64,000 nt of DNA from Bacteroidales bacterium UBA7569 (GTDB lineage: Bacteria; Bacteroidota; Bacteroidia; Bacteroidales; Paludibacteraceae). A program made the translations under genes and the position numbers. The stretch is from the NCBI GenBank assembly GCA_002477945.1, contig DLLF01000036.1, positions 101,534-165,533 on the forward strand, given 5' to 3'. This document shows positions 50,601 to 58,478 of the stretch, piece after piece. Every line of letters starts with the position of its first letter. The first letter of the stretch is position 1. Under the pieces are notes generated by a model, which saw only the letters and a program-made list of their open reading frames with translations, did not search any database and was not told the DNA's origin.

Positions 50601-51720
50601 GGAAAGCGCCGTGGAGCAGATTATCTCCGAACGAAACAGAGGGGGAAAGTATAAGAACTTGTTCGATTTCTTGGAACGTGTCAATCTGCAGGCTTGCAAC
50701 CGCAAAACGGTTGAAAACTTGGCTCTTTCAGGTGCTTTCGATTGCTTTGAAGGATTGTATCGGGAGCAACTCATGACGGTCAATAGCAAAGGCGAAAACG
50801 TGCTGGATACCCTCATCCGGTATGGAAACAACTACCAAGCCGCCAAAGAACGGAACACTGTCTCGCTATTCGGAGACTTGGGCGATGCCGATGCCATTGA
50901 AATCAAACACCCCGAAATTCCTGAAGTGGAACGCGCCACTGTCATCGAACGGCTCAATATCGAAAAACAACTTATCGGAATATGCCTGTCTGCCCATCCT
51001 TTGGAAGACTATGAGTTCGAGATCAAGGAACTCTGTAATATCACGGCGGAAGAACTGAACTATTTCAGCCGTTTCCGTGAACCGGGGGCAAGAGCCGCTT
51101 TCGAAACACCGGAGGATAAACTCTCTCCTTCGGAATGGTTGAAGCAATATCTTGGTAACACCTTCACTATGGGAGGAATCATTACGCAGGCGGCAGAACT
51201 CTTTTCTCAGAAAAGCAATCGTGCTTACGGACGTTATACATTGGAGGACTATACCGGTTCCTATGAATTTTTCTTGTTTGGTGACACTTTCGAGCGGGTC
51301 GGAAAGCGGCTCTCCCTGAATGCCTATGTGGTTCTCACGGGACGCATACAGCAGAGAGGGGAAGGGCGGCGTTATTTCAAACCGAAACCGGAAGAAGAAG
51401 CCGAGTATGAATATCTGATAACTGATGTGGAATATCTCAATAAAATGCAGGAAAAATTCCTCCAATCTATTGAAATTCATATCCCTATTGAGCATATCAC
51501 ACCCGCCTTCTCAAATCAATTTGTTGAGTTGTGCAAAGCACACCAAGGCAATGTTCCTGTACAACTTTCTATCTTTGATGAAGTCCGCCGCAATGTCGTG
51601 AATCTTACGGGCGGACATGCACGCATAACAATGACAAAGCAGTTCTATAAACAACTCAATGAGTGGAAGAGAGACGAACTCTTGAACTATTTCTTTGTAA
51701 GGGGAACGTCACAACAATAA
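47626..51720 (+). CDS. dnaE: DNA polymerase III subunit alpha
   Basis: The replicative polymerase catalytic subunit. 1364 residues, longer than the E. coli protein. PHP domain at the N terminus (HLHVHSHYSTLDGMSKVPAL), interrupted at about 60-130 by a charged coiled-coil insert (KECQENIQKCEEQIAKMPEW). Catalytic palm motifs: VSVGPGRGSAAGSVVAYC and LPDIDVDFDD. Fingers: YRPGPMDYIPQF and YAFNKSHATCYAWVAYQTAY. HhH motif (IKGVGESAVEQI) and an OB domain near 1170-1250 (FTMGGIITQAAELF). The gene sits at the end of the prfB-C1 peptidase-rSAM run and has a very strong terminator at 51831-51871. Confidence 0.97.
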   Translation: MNFTHLHVHSHYSTLDGMSKVPALVDKCQRCGMHSMALTDHGNMYGIKEFLDYSKKVNGAPKKAVKECQENIQKCEEQIAKMPEWKKALETETDEHEKRTLEVKIKDAQEAVKNLPLYQKQLTSLQEKADNFIPFKPIVGVEAYCARRHRLKKDKTVKEVTGEGREHIVDRSGWHLILLAKNKTGYKNLCKMISYSFIEGFYDRPRIDKELLEKYHEGVIVSSACLGGELPQLILQGRIDEAEESIRWFKSVFGDDYYIELQRHKTDKPFGDRNVYQRQMEVNPVLVELARKTDTKIICTNDVHFVEEEHGEAHDRLICVSTGKDYSDPNRMHYTKQEWLKTPQEMEAVFSDLPEALQNTQEIVDKVEVYSIDSAPIMPKFAIPESFGTEEEYRRKFTHKDLFDEFTQNEHHEVVLSQEAAEKKIELLGGYDSLYRIKLEADYLAFLAWKGAHERYGEQLTEEQTERITFELHIMKTMGFPGYFLIVMDYIKAAREELDVSVGPGRGSAAGSVVAYCLRITDVDPLKYDLLFERFLNPDRISLPDIDVDFDDAGRARVFDWVIKKYGATHVAHIITYNTMATKAVIADMGRVQGVPLSTVNAIKNLIPDKFPDTVKDEKGKTPSVNLHNCYKYVDQLRAMLNSDDKKVADTLHFAEELEDTIRGVGVHACGLIIGADDLTEFAPLATVKDPKTGQDQLVTEYDGHVVESVGLIKMDFLGLKTLTIIKETLANIKKSKGEIIDIDHIPLDDELTYKLFQEGKTIAIFQFESPGMQKNLRELKPTVIGDLIAMNALYRPGPMDYIPQFIRRKQGKEPITYDLPCMEKYLKETYGVTVYQEQVMLLSRLIAGFTRGESDQLRKAMGKKLIALLSSLYPKFIEGGKKNGHDPVILDKIWKDWLAFAKYAFNKSHATCYAWVAYQTAYLKAHYPAEFMAANLTISKDNITDVTKFMDECKMLGISVLEPDVNESELNFTVNTHGDIRFGLGGIKGVGESAVEQIISERNRGGKYKNLFDFLERVNLQACNRKTVENLALSGAFDCFEGLYREQLMTVNSKGENVLDTLIRYGNNYQAAKERNTVSLFGDLGDADAIEIKHPEIPEVERATVIERLNIEKQLIGICLSAHPLEDYEFEIKELCNITAEELNYFSRFREPGARAAFETPEDKLSPSEWLKQYLGNTFTMGGIITQAAELFSQKSNRAYGRYTLEDYTGSYEFFLFGDTFERVGKRLSLNAYVVLTGRIQQRGEGRRYFKPKPEEEAEYEYLITDVEYLNKMQEKFLQSIEIHIPIEHITPAFSNQFVELCKAHQGNVPVQLSIFDEVRRNVVNLTGGHARITMTKQFYKQLNEWKRDELLNYFFVRGTSQQ

Positions 51721-51830
51721 ACAGAAGACATTCATCGTTCTGTCAAACATGGCTGATTGCTTGTTGAACGTGAGTTAGTGCCTGATTTTAAGGTAGCCGG
51801 AATCTTGTAGAGGATTATTGGCTTAGTGTT

Positions 51831-51871
51831 AAGTCTCCTGCAAAATTCGTATGGTTTTGCAGGAGACTTTT
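51831..51871 (+). terminator. Rho-independent terminator after dnaE
   Basis: AAGTCTCCTGCAAAA (51831-51845) pairs perfectly over 15 bp with TTTTGCAGGAGACTT (51855-51869) and ends in TTTT. It lies 110 nt past the dnaE stop codon. Confidence 0.85.
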
Positions 51872-51880
51872 ACGTTCCGG

Positions 51881-51950
51881 CAAGCACCCCTCAACGACCC
51901 CTGAACGACCCCTCAACGAGAGAATTAGGCTACCAAATCGCAAATCCGTA
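51881..51950. repeat. 11-bp CCCCTCAACGA units plus partial ATCGCAAAT block
   Basis: CAAGCACCCCTCAACGACCC, CTGAACGACC and CCTCAACGAGA (51881-51921), then CAAATCGCAAATCCGTAAA (51934-51952). It begins 10 nt after the dnaE terminator. Confidence 0.65.
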
Positions 51951-52158
51951 AAATACTGAATGAGCCACTTCTTTGAAGGTTTGAAGGAAACCATGGATCT
52001 CTGCCCATCCTTTGGAGAGTCTTGAGGAGACCTGATTTTCCACATCGTAAACCTCATCAACTTTTTTGCTTGTGCTTAAATAGGTAAATCTTCCGACTTG
52101 TAAACAAAAAGTCCATTGCTTTGGAACATCTGTATGGCTATAGTCTGTAATTTCCGTC

Positions 52159-52189
52159 TTGTGCGATTGACAGATATTTCCTATCTTTG
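52159..52189 (+). promoter_or_regulatory. Bacteroidetes-type promoter of the DUF4105-mutS operon
   Basis: TTG (52159-52161), a 20-bp spacer and TATCTTTG (52182-52189). The ATG at 52211 is 22 nt past the -7 element. Confidence 0.8.
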
Positions 52190-52210
52190 CAAACTTACGA
52201 GGATAGCGAA

Positions 52211-54892
52211 ATGAAACAAAATTTTCTGAGAAAGATATCATTGCTATGTGCCTGCCTGTTGCCTTTCTTGACGCCGGTCGAAGCGCAGGTTCTGTTGAGC
52301 CCTGATGCGCAGACTTCTTTGCTGACTTGCACGCCGGGTACGGAAGCCTATAGCAAGTTCGGGCACTCCGCAATCCGTATTACGGATACGGCACAAGGTA
52401 TAGATTGGGTCTTTAATTACGGATTGTTTAATTTCGGTGCCGACCATTTCTACTGGCGTTTCATTAAGGGTGAAACCGACTATCAGTTGGGAGTGGAGGA
52501 TATGCAGTGGTTCTTGGCTGGAAATGCATCCATTGGTCGGAAAACCTACGAGCAGGTGCTGGATTTGTCTCAGGCGCAGCAGCAACTCTTGTTGGATAAA
52601 CTCTTGGACAACTATCGTCCGGAAAATCGTTTCTATCGTTATAATTTTGTCTTCGACAATTGTGCCACCCGTCCTTATCGGTTGCTCAAGCAAGTAATTG
52701 GTTTCGGAGATGCCGGCACTGTGGCAATGGAAAAAACAGATTTTACCTACCGCCGGATCATTTCTTATTATGCGGGGCATTGGTCATGGCTAAGTTATGG
52801 CATCAACCTTATCTTCGGAAAAGATGCCGACAAAACAATGACTTTGGAGCAGTCGTTTTTTCTTCCTGAACAACTGATGGATCATGTCGCACAGGTTCGG
52901 AAACAAGATGGTACGCCGTTGTGTATCAGTGATTCTACAGCCCCCTTTGTCGTTGATGCCCATTCGTGGTGGGTGTCTCCCGAATGGACTACGCTTCTTC
53001 TGTGTCTTCTGATTCTTCTGGTTACTTTCCGTGACCTCGCTCGCAAAAAGATTTCCTGGTGGTTGGATGCTTTTCTCTTCTTGGTATATGGATTGTTGGG
53101 GTGCATCTGTTGCTTCCTTACGTTCTTTTCTTTGCATCCGTTGGTGGGACACAATTGGAACATTCTCTTCCTTTCTCCCGTTTTCTTTTTGCCTTTTGTG
53201 CTTGTTTTGTTCCCTGGTGGGCGGAAATATCTCCTTCGTGCACACCTTTGGATAGGACTGTATTTCTATATTGCACTGATTATCCGTTTGTGTGTCGGGC
53301 AAACTTGGCACCCGTTCCTCTTTGTTCCTGTTGCACATTTCCTGCACATTCGTTGTTGCTGGTATCGCAATGTCTTCATTCTGGGAAAGAGTATTCCTGA
53401 TTGTCGGATTACAACGAAGGCGTGTTTCTTTTGGATTTTCTTGGGGATAGGCGTGTTTTCTTCGCCTCTGTCCGCAACTCCTCGATTGACGGTTGTGGTG
53501 GCAGTGGACGGACTGAATCGTTCTTGTATTGCCGATATGCGTCCTTTTATGCCGCAAGGCGGACTGCGTATATTGGACGAAGAAGCATTGGAAATGCCCA
53601 TCTGTTTCTCCCATGCGCTCTATGGCGGCTGTGAATCGCTCGCAACGCTCCTCATGGGTGTTAATCCGTCCGAACATGGAATAACGGCAGATACCTATTA
53701 TTCACGCTCCGACCGGAACATACACACTGTATTGGAAGACAAGTCTTCTGACGGTATTGGTACTGACTTGTCGTTGTCCCCTGCAAACATTCTCGCACCC
53801 ACGTTGTCCGATTGCTTCCGGATGGCAAACAACTCGGAACAGAGTAAAATTTATGCCGTAGGCATTCATGCCAATCCTGTTATCCTCATGGCGGGGCATG
53901 CGGCTAACGCTTGTGCTTGGCTCAATGGAGAGGAAATGCGCTGGGCTACTACTTCCTTCTATCCCGAAGGGCTTCCCGAAGAAGCCGACAAAATGAATGT
54001 GAATGGTCGTTTTGCCGAGATTGCTGCACGGCAATGGACTCCTCGGATGGATATGCAATCCTACCTGAACCCTACGGAACAGGAGAAAAAGCAGCAGAAG
54101 TTCCAATATACTATGCCGGACGACCTGAATTCTTCTCCCGTTGCCAACGATTTGGTGTTGGAGTTGGCACTGGATATACAGCAAGGACAGAAATTGGGAA
54201 AGGATATTGCTCCCGACCTCCTGTTGCTGGAAATGACGGTTGTGGCACCCCGTCAAAACTCGGATATGCTCTCTTGCGCTGCGCAGGAAGATATGTACTT
54301 GAACCTCAATCAGAATTTGGGCTTTCTCATTGAACAACTTAATAAGAGAGTCGGCAGAGAACACTACGAGTTGGTGCTGGTCGGTTTCCCGCGGTATGGA
54401 TTGGGAACCTCACGCTACCGGAGTGCTAACTTGGAAATCAAGCAGTTCAATGTGGATAGGGCTGCGGCATTGTGTAATACCTATCTCATGGCTATGTATG
54501 GTCATGAGCGTTGGGTGGATGGCGGATACTTGAATTCCATCTACCTGAACCGCACACTGATTGAACAGAGGCAAATGTCTGTCGCACTCTTGCAGCAGCA
54601 GGTAAGTGACTTCTTGATGGAGTTCGAAGGAGTACAATTAGCGTTCCCCTCCAACCAAATACCATGTTTGCAGGAGAAAGGTGCAGCCTCTCTTTTACGT
54701 AATAGTTACAACAAGAAGTGCGGTGGAGATATCTTGTTCACCTTGCAACCATTGTGGGGACTGGAATCACAAGCCTTTCCGTCTTCTGATGCAGAGTCGG
54801 TTTGTTTCTTTTGGACAAAAAGCAACCGGATTATGAAAAGGGAACAGGCGGATGCCACAGAAGTGAAAAATATGATATTGTCAACATTATAA
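52211..54892 (+). CDS. Fusion of DUF4105 domain, membrane domain and phosphatase-like domain
   Basis: 893 residues. Signal peptide about 1-25. DUF4105 domain about 27-250 (TCTPGTEAYSKFGHSAIRIT, FVFDNCATRPYRLLKQV). Five or so membrane helices at about 255-385. A further hydrophobic segment near 398-417 (CFFWIFLGIGVFSSPLSA) looks like the retained signal peptide of a once separate protein, since an alkaline-phosphatase-superfamily-like domain starts right after it (LTVVVAVDGLNRS, about 420-800). That domain keeps MGVNPSEHGITADTYY, but the nucleophile region reads HALYGGCESLATL without the expected Thr, and the later metal sites (DxxxH and DH) read TVVAPRQ and VGFPRYG, so catalysis is unlikely. 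There is no in-frame ATG at the junction. First gene of a tight five-gene operon. Confidence 0.8.
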   Translation: MKQNFLRKISLLCACLLPFLTPVEAQVLLSPDAQTSLLTCTPGTEAYSKFGHSAIRITDTAQGIDWVFNYGLFNFGADHFYWRFIKGETDYQLGVEDMQWFLAGNASIGRKTYEQVLDLSQAQQQLLLDKLLDNYRPENRFYRYNFVFDNCATRPYRLLKQVIGFGDAGTVAMEKTDFTYRRIISYYAGHWSWLSYGINLIFGKDADKTMTLEQSFFLPEQLMDHVAQVRKQDGTPLCISDSTAPFVVDAHSWWVSPEWTTLLLCLLILLVTFRDLARKKISWWLDAFLFLVYGLLGCICCFLTFFSLHPLVGHNWNILFLSPVFFLPFVLVLFPGGRKYLLRAHLWIGLYFYIALIIRLCVGQTWHPFLFVPVAHFLHIRCCWYRNVFILGKSIPDCRITTKACFFWIFLGIGVFSSPLSATPRLTVVVAVDGLNRSCIADMRPFMPQGGLRILDEEALEMPICFSHALYGGCESLATLLMGVNPSEHGITADTYYSRSDRNIHTVLEDKSSDGIGTDLSLSPANILAPTLSDCFRMANNSEQSKIYAVGIHANPVILMAGHAANACAWLNGEEMRWATTSFYPEGLPEEADKMNVNGRFAEIAARQWTPRMDMQSYLNPTEQEKKQQKFQYTMPDDLNSSPVANDLVLELALDIQQGQKLGKDIAPDLLLLEMTVVAPRQNSDMLSCAAQEDMYLNLNQNLGFLIEQLNKRVGREHYELVLVGFPRYGLGTSRYRSANLEIKQFNVDRAAALCNTYLMAMYGHERWVDGGYLNSIYLNRTLIEQRQMSVALLQQQVSDFLMEFEGVQLAFPSNQIPCLQEKGAASLLRNSYNKKCGGDILFTLQPLWGLESQAFPSSDAESVCFFWTKSNRIMKREQADATEVKNMILSTL

Positions 54893-54903
54893 AATAGTTA
54901 CTT

Positions 54904-55329
54904 ATGGAATTCTACGAATGTAAAGTCAAGTATCAGCGCGAAGTTGCTGATGGGAAAATACAAACGCTCAATGACATCTATCTGGTGGAAGGAGTGTCTT
55001 TTGGCGATGCCGAACAGCATGTGCTGGAAGAAGTCAAACCTTTTATCCTCCCGGGACAGGAAGTCGAAATGAAGAGTATCCGCAAAGTGAATATCACCGA
55101 ACTCCTTCCCAACGATAACGGACACTTCTGGTACAAGGCGAAAATCAGCCTCATAACGGTTGACGAAAATGCAGGGAAGGAAAAGAAAGTGACCACTACG
55201 GTTTTGGTGCAGGATGTCGATATGGAAAGTGCTTATAAAGCGGTCAACGAGATGATGAAAAACTCTATCACCGATTACAGCATCAAAACCCTGCAGGAAA
55301 CGGGAATCGTGGATGTCCTCCGTGTGTAA
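54904..55329 (+). CDS. DUF4494 domain-containing protein
   Basis: 141 residues, recognisable as the Bacteroidetes DUF4494 family by its start (MEFYECKVKYQREVADGKIQ) and the block HFWYKAKISLITVDENAGKE. There is no signal peptide or membrane segment, so it is cytoplasmic. Function unknown. It starts 11 nt after the fusion gene and ends 5 nt before the YggS gene, so the three are co-transcribed; the DUF4494-YggS pairing is common in the phylum from general knowledge. Confidence 0.88.
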   Translation: MEFYECKVKYQREVADGKIQTLNDIYLVEGVSFGDAEQHVLEEVKPFILPGQEVEMKSIRKVNITELLPNDNGHFWYKAKISLITVDENAGKEKKVTTTVLVQDVDMESAYKAVNEMMKNSITDYSIKTLQETGIVDVLRV

Positions 55330-55334
55330 TACCG

Positions 55335-56021
55335 ATGTCCTCTTCTAATACCGATATTCAGGAGTCTTTCCTTGCGCTTAGTCGTTCTTTGCCTGCGGGG
55401 GTACAGTTGCTGTGTGTCAGCAAGTACCATCCCTCTTGTGCTGTTCTTGCGGCGTATGAAGCGGGAGCACGTTGTTTTGGCGAAAGCAGAGTGCAGGAGT
55501 TGGTGGAGAAAGCGCAGACTTTGCCAAAAGATATTCAATGGCATTTCATAGGACATCTTCAGACCAACAAGATTCGGAAATTGCTTCCCTTTGTATCATT
55601 GATTCACGGGGTCGATTCGTGGCATCTTTTGGAGAAAATCAACGAAGTGGCAAGCGTAGAAACACTCGTGGTCAATGTGCTGTTGGAAGTCAAAATATCC
55701 CGTGATGAGATGAAGTCGGGTTTCTTTGACTATGGTTTGCTTGATATGCTTCGTGATGGTAAATGGCGTACCCTGCATAATGTACGTATCTGTGGATTGA
55801 TGGGAGTCGCAACGAACACTGGTGATACTGCTCTTATCAGGCAGGAGTTCTCTGGTTTGCATACATTGTTCGAAACGCTTAAACGGGACTTTTTTGCGGA
55901 CGACTCCAACTTCACAATCCTTTCAATGGGTATGACGCACGATTGGAAAATTGCTGTGGAAGAGGGTAGTACAATGATCCGAATAGGATCAGGCATCTTT
56001 GGCGAGAGAGAAATAACGTAA
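55335..56021 (+). CDS. YggS-family PLP homeostasis protein
   Basis: A pyridoxal 5'-phosphate-binding protein (PLPBP/YggS) that buffers cellular PLP and affects amino-acid metabolism. 228 residues, one TIM-barrel domain. The PLP lysine is in LLCVSKYHP; other conserved blocks are RCFGESRVQEL, WHFIGHLQTNKIRKL, ICGLMGVATNT, LSMGMTHDWKIAVEEGSTMI and RIGSGIFGER. Located 5 nt after DUF4494. The TonB-dependent receptor starts directly after its stop codon. Confidence 0.95.
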   Translation: MSSSNTDIQESFLALSRSLPAGVQLLCVSKYHPSCAVLAAYEAGARCFGESRVQELVEKAQTLPKDIQWHFIGHLQTNKIRKLLPFVSLIHGVDSWHLLEKINEVASVETLVVNVLLEVKISRDEMKSGFFDYGLLDMLRDGKWRTLHNVRICGLMGVATNTGDTALIRQEFSGLHTLFETLKRDFFADDSNFTILSMGMTHDWKIAVEEGSTMIRIGSGIFGEREIT

Positions 56022-58463
56022 TTGAAAGTATATCGCGATATAGTATTGTTCTTTGGGCTTCTCGCTTGTTTGGGAGTGAGAGCGAATTCGGTACGTGTTT
56101 ACGGCTATGTTTTGGATGCGGAAAATCAAAGTGTCGAGTTTGCCAATGTATGGGTTGAGGATGCTACCATCGGTTGCACAACCAATAATCATGGTTATTA
56201 CGACCTGAAATTGGATATCCGTGATAGTGCCACGCTCGTTTTTTCAATGGTTGGTTATCAACCTGTCAAACGGACATTATATGCGTCTCAGTCTCTTGTG
56301 CAGATAAATGTGGTTCTTTTTGCCGATGTCGAGTCGCTCCAGGAAGTGGAGGTGAAGGGCTTGCGCAAACAGTTGGACAACTTTGATCACATAAGTGCGC
56401 TCAACACTCGGTTAATGCCTGACGCTTCAGGGGGAAGCATTGAAAGTCTCCTCATTACGTTCACGGGAGTCAGTCAGAACAATGAACTCTCTACACAATA
56501 CAACGTACGAGGCGGCAGTTTCGACGAAAACGCTGTGTACGTCAACGGTGTGGAAGTCTTTCGACCTCTTTTGCTGCGCTCGGGGCAACAGGAAGGACTC
56601 TCTTTTGTCAATCCCGAAATGGTTGAGCGGGTCAATTTCTCGGCAGGAGGTTATAGCGCGCAATATGGCGATAAGATGTCGTCCGTTCTGGATGTAACCT
56701 ACAAGAGACCGACTGCATTCCAAACAACGCTCAATCTCAGCCTTCTTGGCGCAAGTGCTTATGTGGCGGCAGGCGATAGTTCCTACTCTATGATGCATGG
56801 CATCCGTTACAAAACATCACAATATCTCCTCGGGACGTTGGCTACAAAAGGAAAATATCAACCCAATTTCGTGGACTATCAAACTTATATGACGTGGAAA
56901 CTGGGACAACGCAAACATCACAATTCGCGATGGGAGATGAGTTTTCTTGGCAATTTCTCGCAAAACTCCTACAAATTTCAGCCGGAAGAACTGGCGCAAA
57001 CGTTCGGTACCTATGCAACGGCACGTAGTCTCACGGTTGCTTACGAAGGTGTCGAAAAAGACTTGTTTCGCACTGCCTTTGCCAATCTCGGATTGATATG
57101 GTCTGCCAATAAAGATTTGCGCATAGGGTTCAATCTGGGCGGATTCTATAGCAACGAACGGGAAAACTACGATATCACGGCGGAATACATACTTCGGGTG
57201 AAACCTGTTTCCGAAACCGACGATGCTAAGGACGAAGAATCCGATGAGGTTTTGGGTACGGGAATCTATCATGAACATGCTCGCAATCGCTTGCAAATGG
57301 GAATTGCTACTGCCTCTCATTTCGGGGAATGGAAGAGTGGTATGAATACGTTGCAGTGGGGATTGTCCGCTCAAGCCGAATTTGTGAAGGATCAACTTCT
57401 GGAATGGGAATGGCGCGACTCGATGGGATACTCCATTCCTACACAGGCGGATGCCATGGAATTATACTATAATCTGAGGGGTACAAGTAGCCTGAACACG
57501 GTTCGTCTCCAGGGTTATGTACAAGATACCTACAAATGGAACACAGATCGCGGCATGGTATTTTTGAATGGCGGATTGCGTATGCAATGGTGGAACTATA
57601 ATCGTGAGTTTTTGTGTAGTCCGAGAATGTCTGTTTCTTATGCCCCCAAGTGGAGGCACGACTTTGTCTTTAGAGTGGCCACTGGCTTGTACTACCAGTC
57701 CCCGTTCTATAAGGAATTGCGGGATACACTGACTGACGCTGTGGGTGTCACGCGAGTTACTCTCAACCGTAATATCAAAGCCCAGCGCTCAGTGCATGTC
57801 GTGTCAGGTATGGACTACTATTTCCGTGCTTGGGGGCGACCTTTCAAGTTTACCGCGGAGGCGTACTATAAATATATGGATCGGGTCGTCAGTTACACTA
57901 TGGATAATGTCCGTATTCGCTATTCGGGAAAGAATGATGCTGTTGCTTATACAACAGGTCTTGACCTTAAACTCTATGGTGAGTTGGTGCCTGGAGCGGA
58001 ATCTTGGATCAACTTCTCATTGATGCGCTCTCGGGAAAACTTGTTGAACGACAATCGTGGTTGGATTCCTGGTCCCAACGAACAACGGTATAGTTTCAGT
58101 ATGCTCTTTCAGGACTATATACCCAAATATCCGCAATATAAACTCCACCTGCGTTTTATCTGGAGTGATGGCCTTCCCTATGGATCCCCACGGAATTTGC
58201 AAACTCGGGCGATGTTGCGTTCCACACCATACCGGCGTCTCGACATCGGAGCATCAAGGGTTATCGGGCAGAAAAGCGACAAATGGTTCAAAACAAAACA
58301 TCTTGAAAGCATTTGGATTAACTTGGAAATATTCAATCTTATAGGCTTCAATAATGTCAATTCGTACTTCTGGGTGACGGATGCAACGGGCAACCAATGG
58401 GCGTCCCCGAACTATCTGACAGGACGTATGTACAATGTGAAGTTAACGTTTGATTTTAAGTAA
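56022..58463 (+). CDS. TonB-dependent outer membrane receptor
   Basis: 813 residues. It starts at a TTG immediately after the YggS stop codon (no in-frame ATG before residue 70 or so), giving a signal peptide about 1-20 (KVYRDIVLFFGLLACLGVRA). A carboxypeptidase-regulatory-like domain follows (VYGYVLDAENQSVEFANVWV, to FSMVGYQPV), then a plug (SIESLLITFTGVSQNNELST, YNVRGGSFDENAVYVNGVEV) and a beta-barrel ending YNVKLTFDFK. It is shorter than SusC proteins and lacks their DEVVVTGYG signature and a SusD partner. The substrate is unknown; no iron or vitamin gene is near. MutS follows after 15 nt. Confidence 0.88.
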   Translation: MKVYRDIVLFFGLLACLGVRANSVRVYGYVLDAENQSVEFANVWVEDATIGCTTNNHGYYDLKLDIRDSATLVFSMVGYQPVKRTLYASQSLVQINVVLFADVESLQEVEVKGLRKQLDNFDHISALNTRLMPDASGGSIESLLITFTGVSQNNELSTQYNVRGGSFDENAVYVNGVEVFRPLLLRSGQQEGLSFVNPEMVERVNFSAGGYSAQYGDKMSSVLDVTYKRPTAFQTTLNLSLLGASAYVAAGDSSYSMMHGIRYKTSQYLLGTLATKGKYQPNFVDYQTYMTWKLGQRKHHNSRWEMSFLGNFSQNSYKFQPEELAQTFGTYATARSLTVAYEGVEKDLFRTAFANLGLIWSANKDLRIGFNLGGFYSNERENYDITAEYILRVKPVSETDDAKDEESDEVLGTGIYHEHARNRLQMGIATASHFGEWKSGMNTLQWGLSAQAEFVKDQLLEWEWRDSMGYSIPTQADAMELYYNLRGTSSLNTVRLQGYVQDTYKWNTDRGMVFLNGGLRMQWWNYNREFLCSPRMSVSYAPKWRHDFVFRVATGLYYQSPFYKELRDTLTDAVGVTRVTLNRNIKAQRSVHVVSGMDYYFRAWGRPFKFTAEAYYKYMDRVVSYTMDNVRIRYSGKNDAVAYTTGLDLKLYGELVPGAESWINFSLMRSRENLLNDNRGWIPGPNEQRYSFSMLFQDYIPKYPQYKLHLRFIWSDGLPYGSPRNLQTRAMLRSTPYRRLDIGASRVIGQKSDKWFKTKHLESIWINLEIFNLIGFNNVNSYFWVTDATGNQWASPNYLTGRMYNVKLTFDFK

Positions 58464-58478
58464 AAACACCTATACACA

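Larger units (their letters stand above)
51721..52210. other. Intergenic region after dnaE
   Basis: 490 nt holding the dnaE terminator (51831-51871), an 11-bp repeat copy (51881-51950) and the promoter of the next operon (52159-52189). No gene. Confidence 0.6.
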
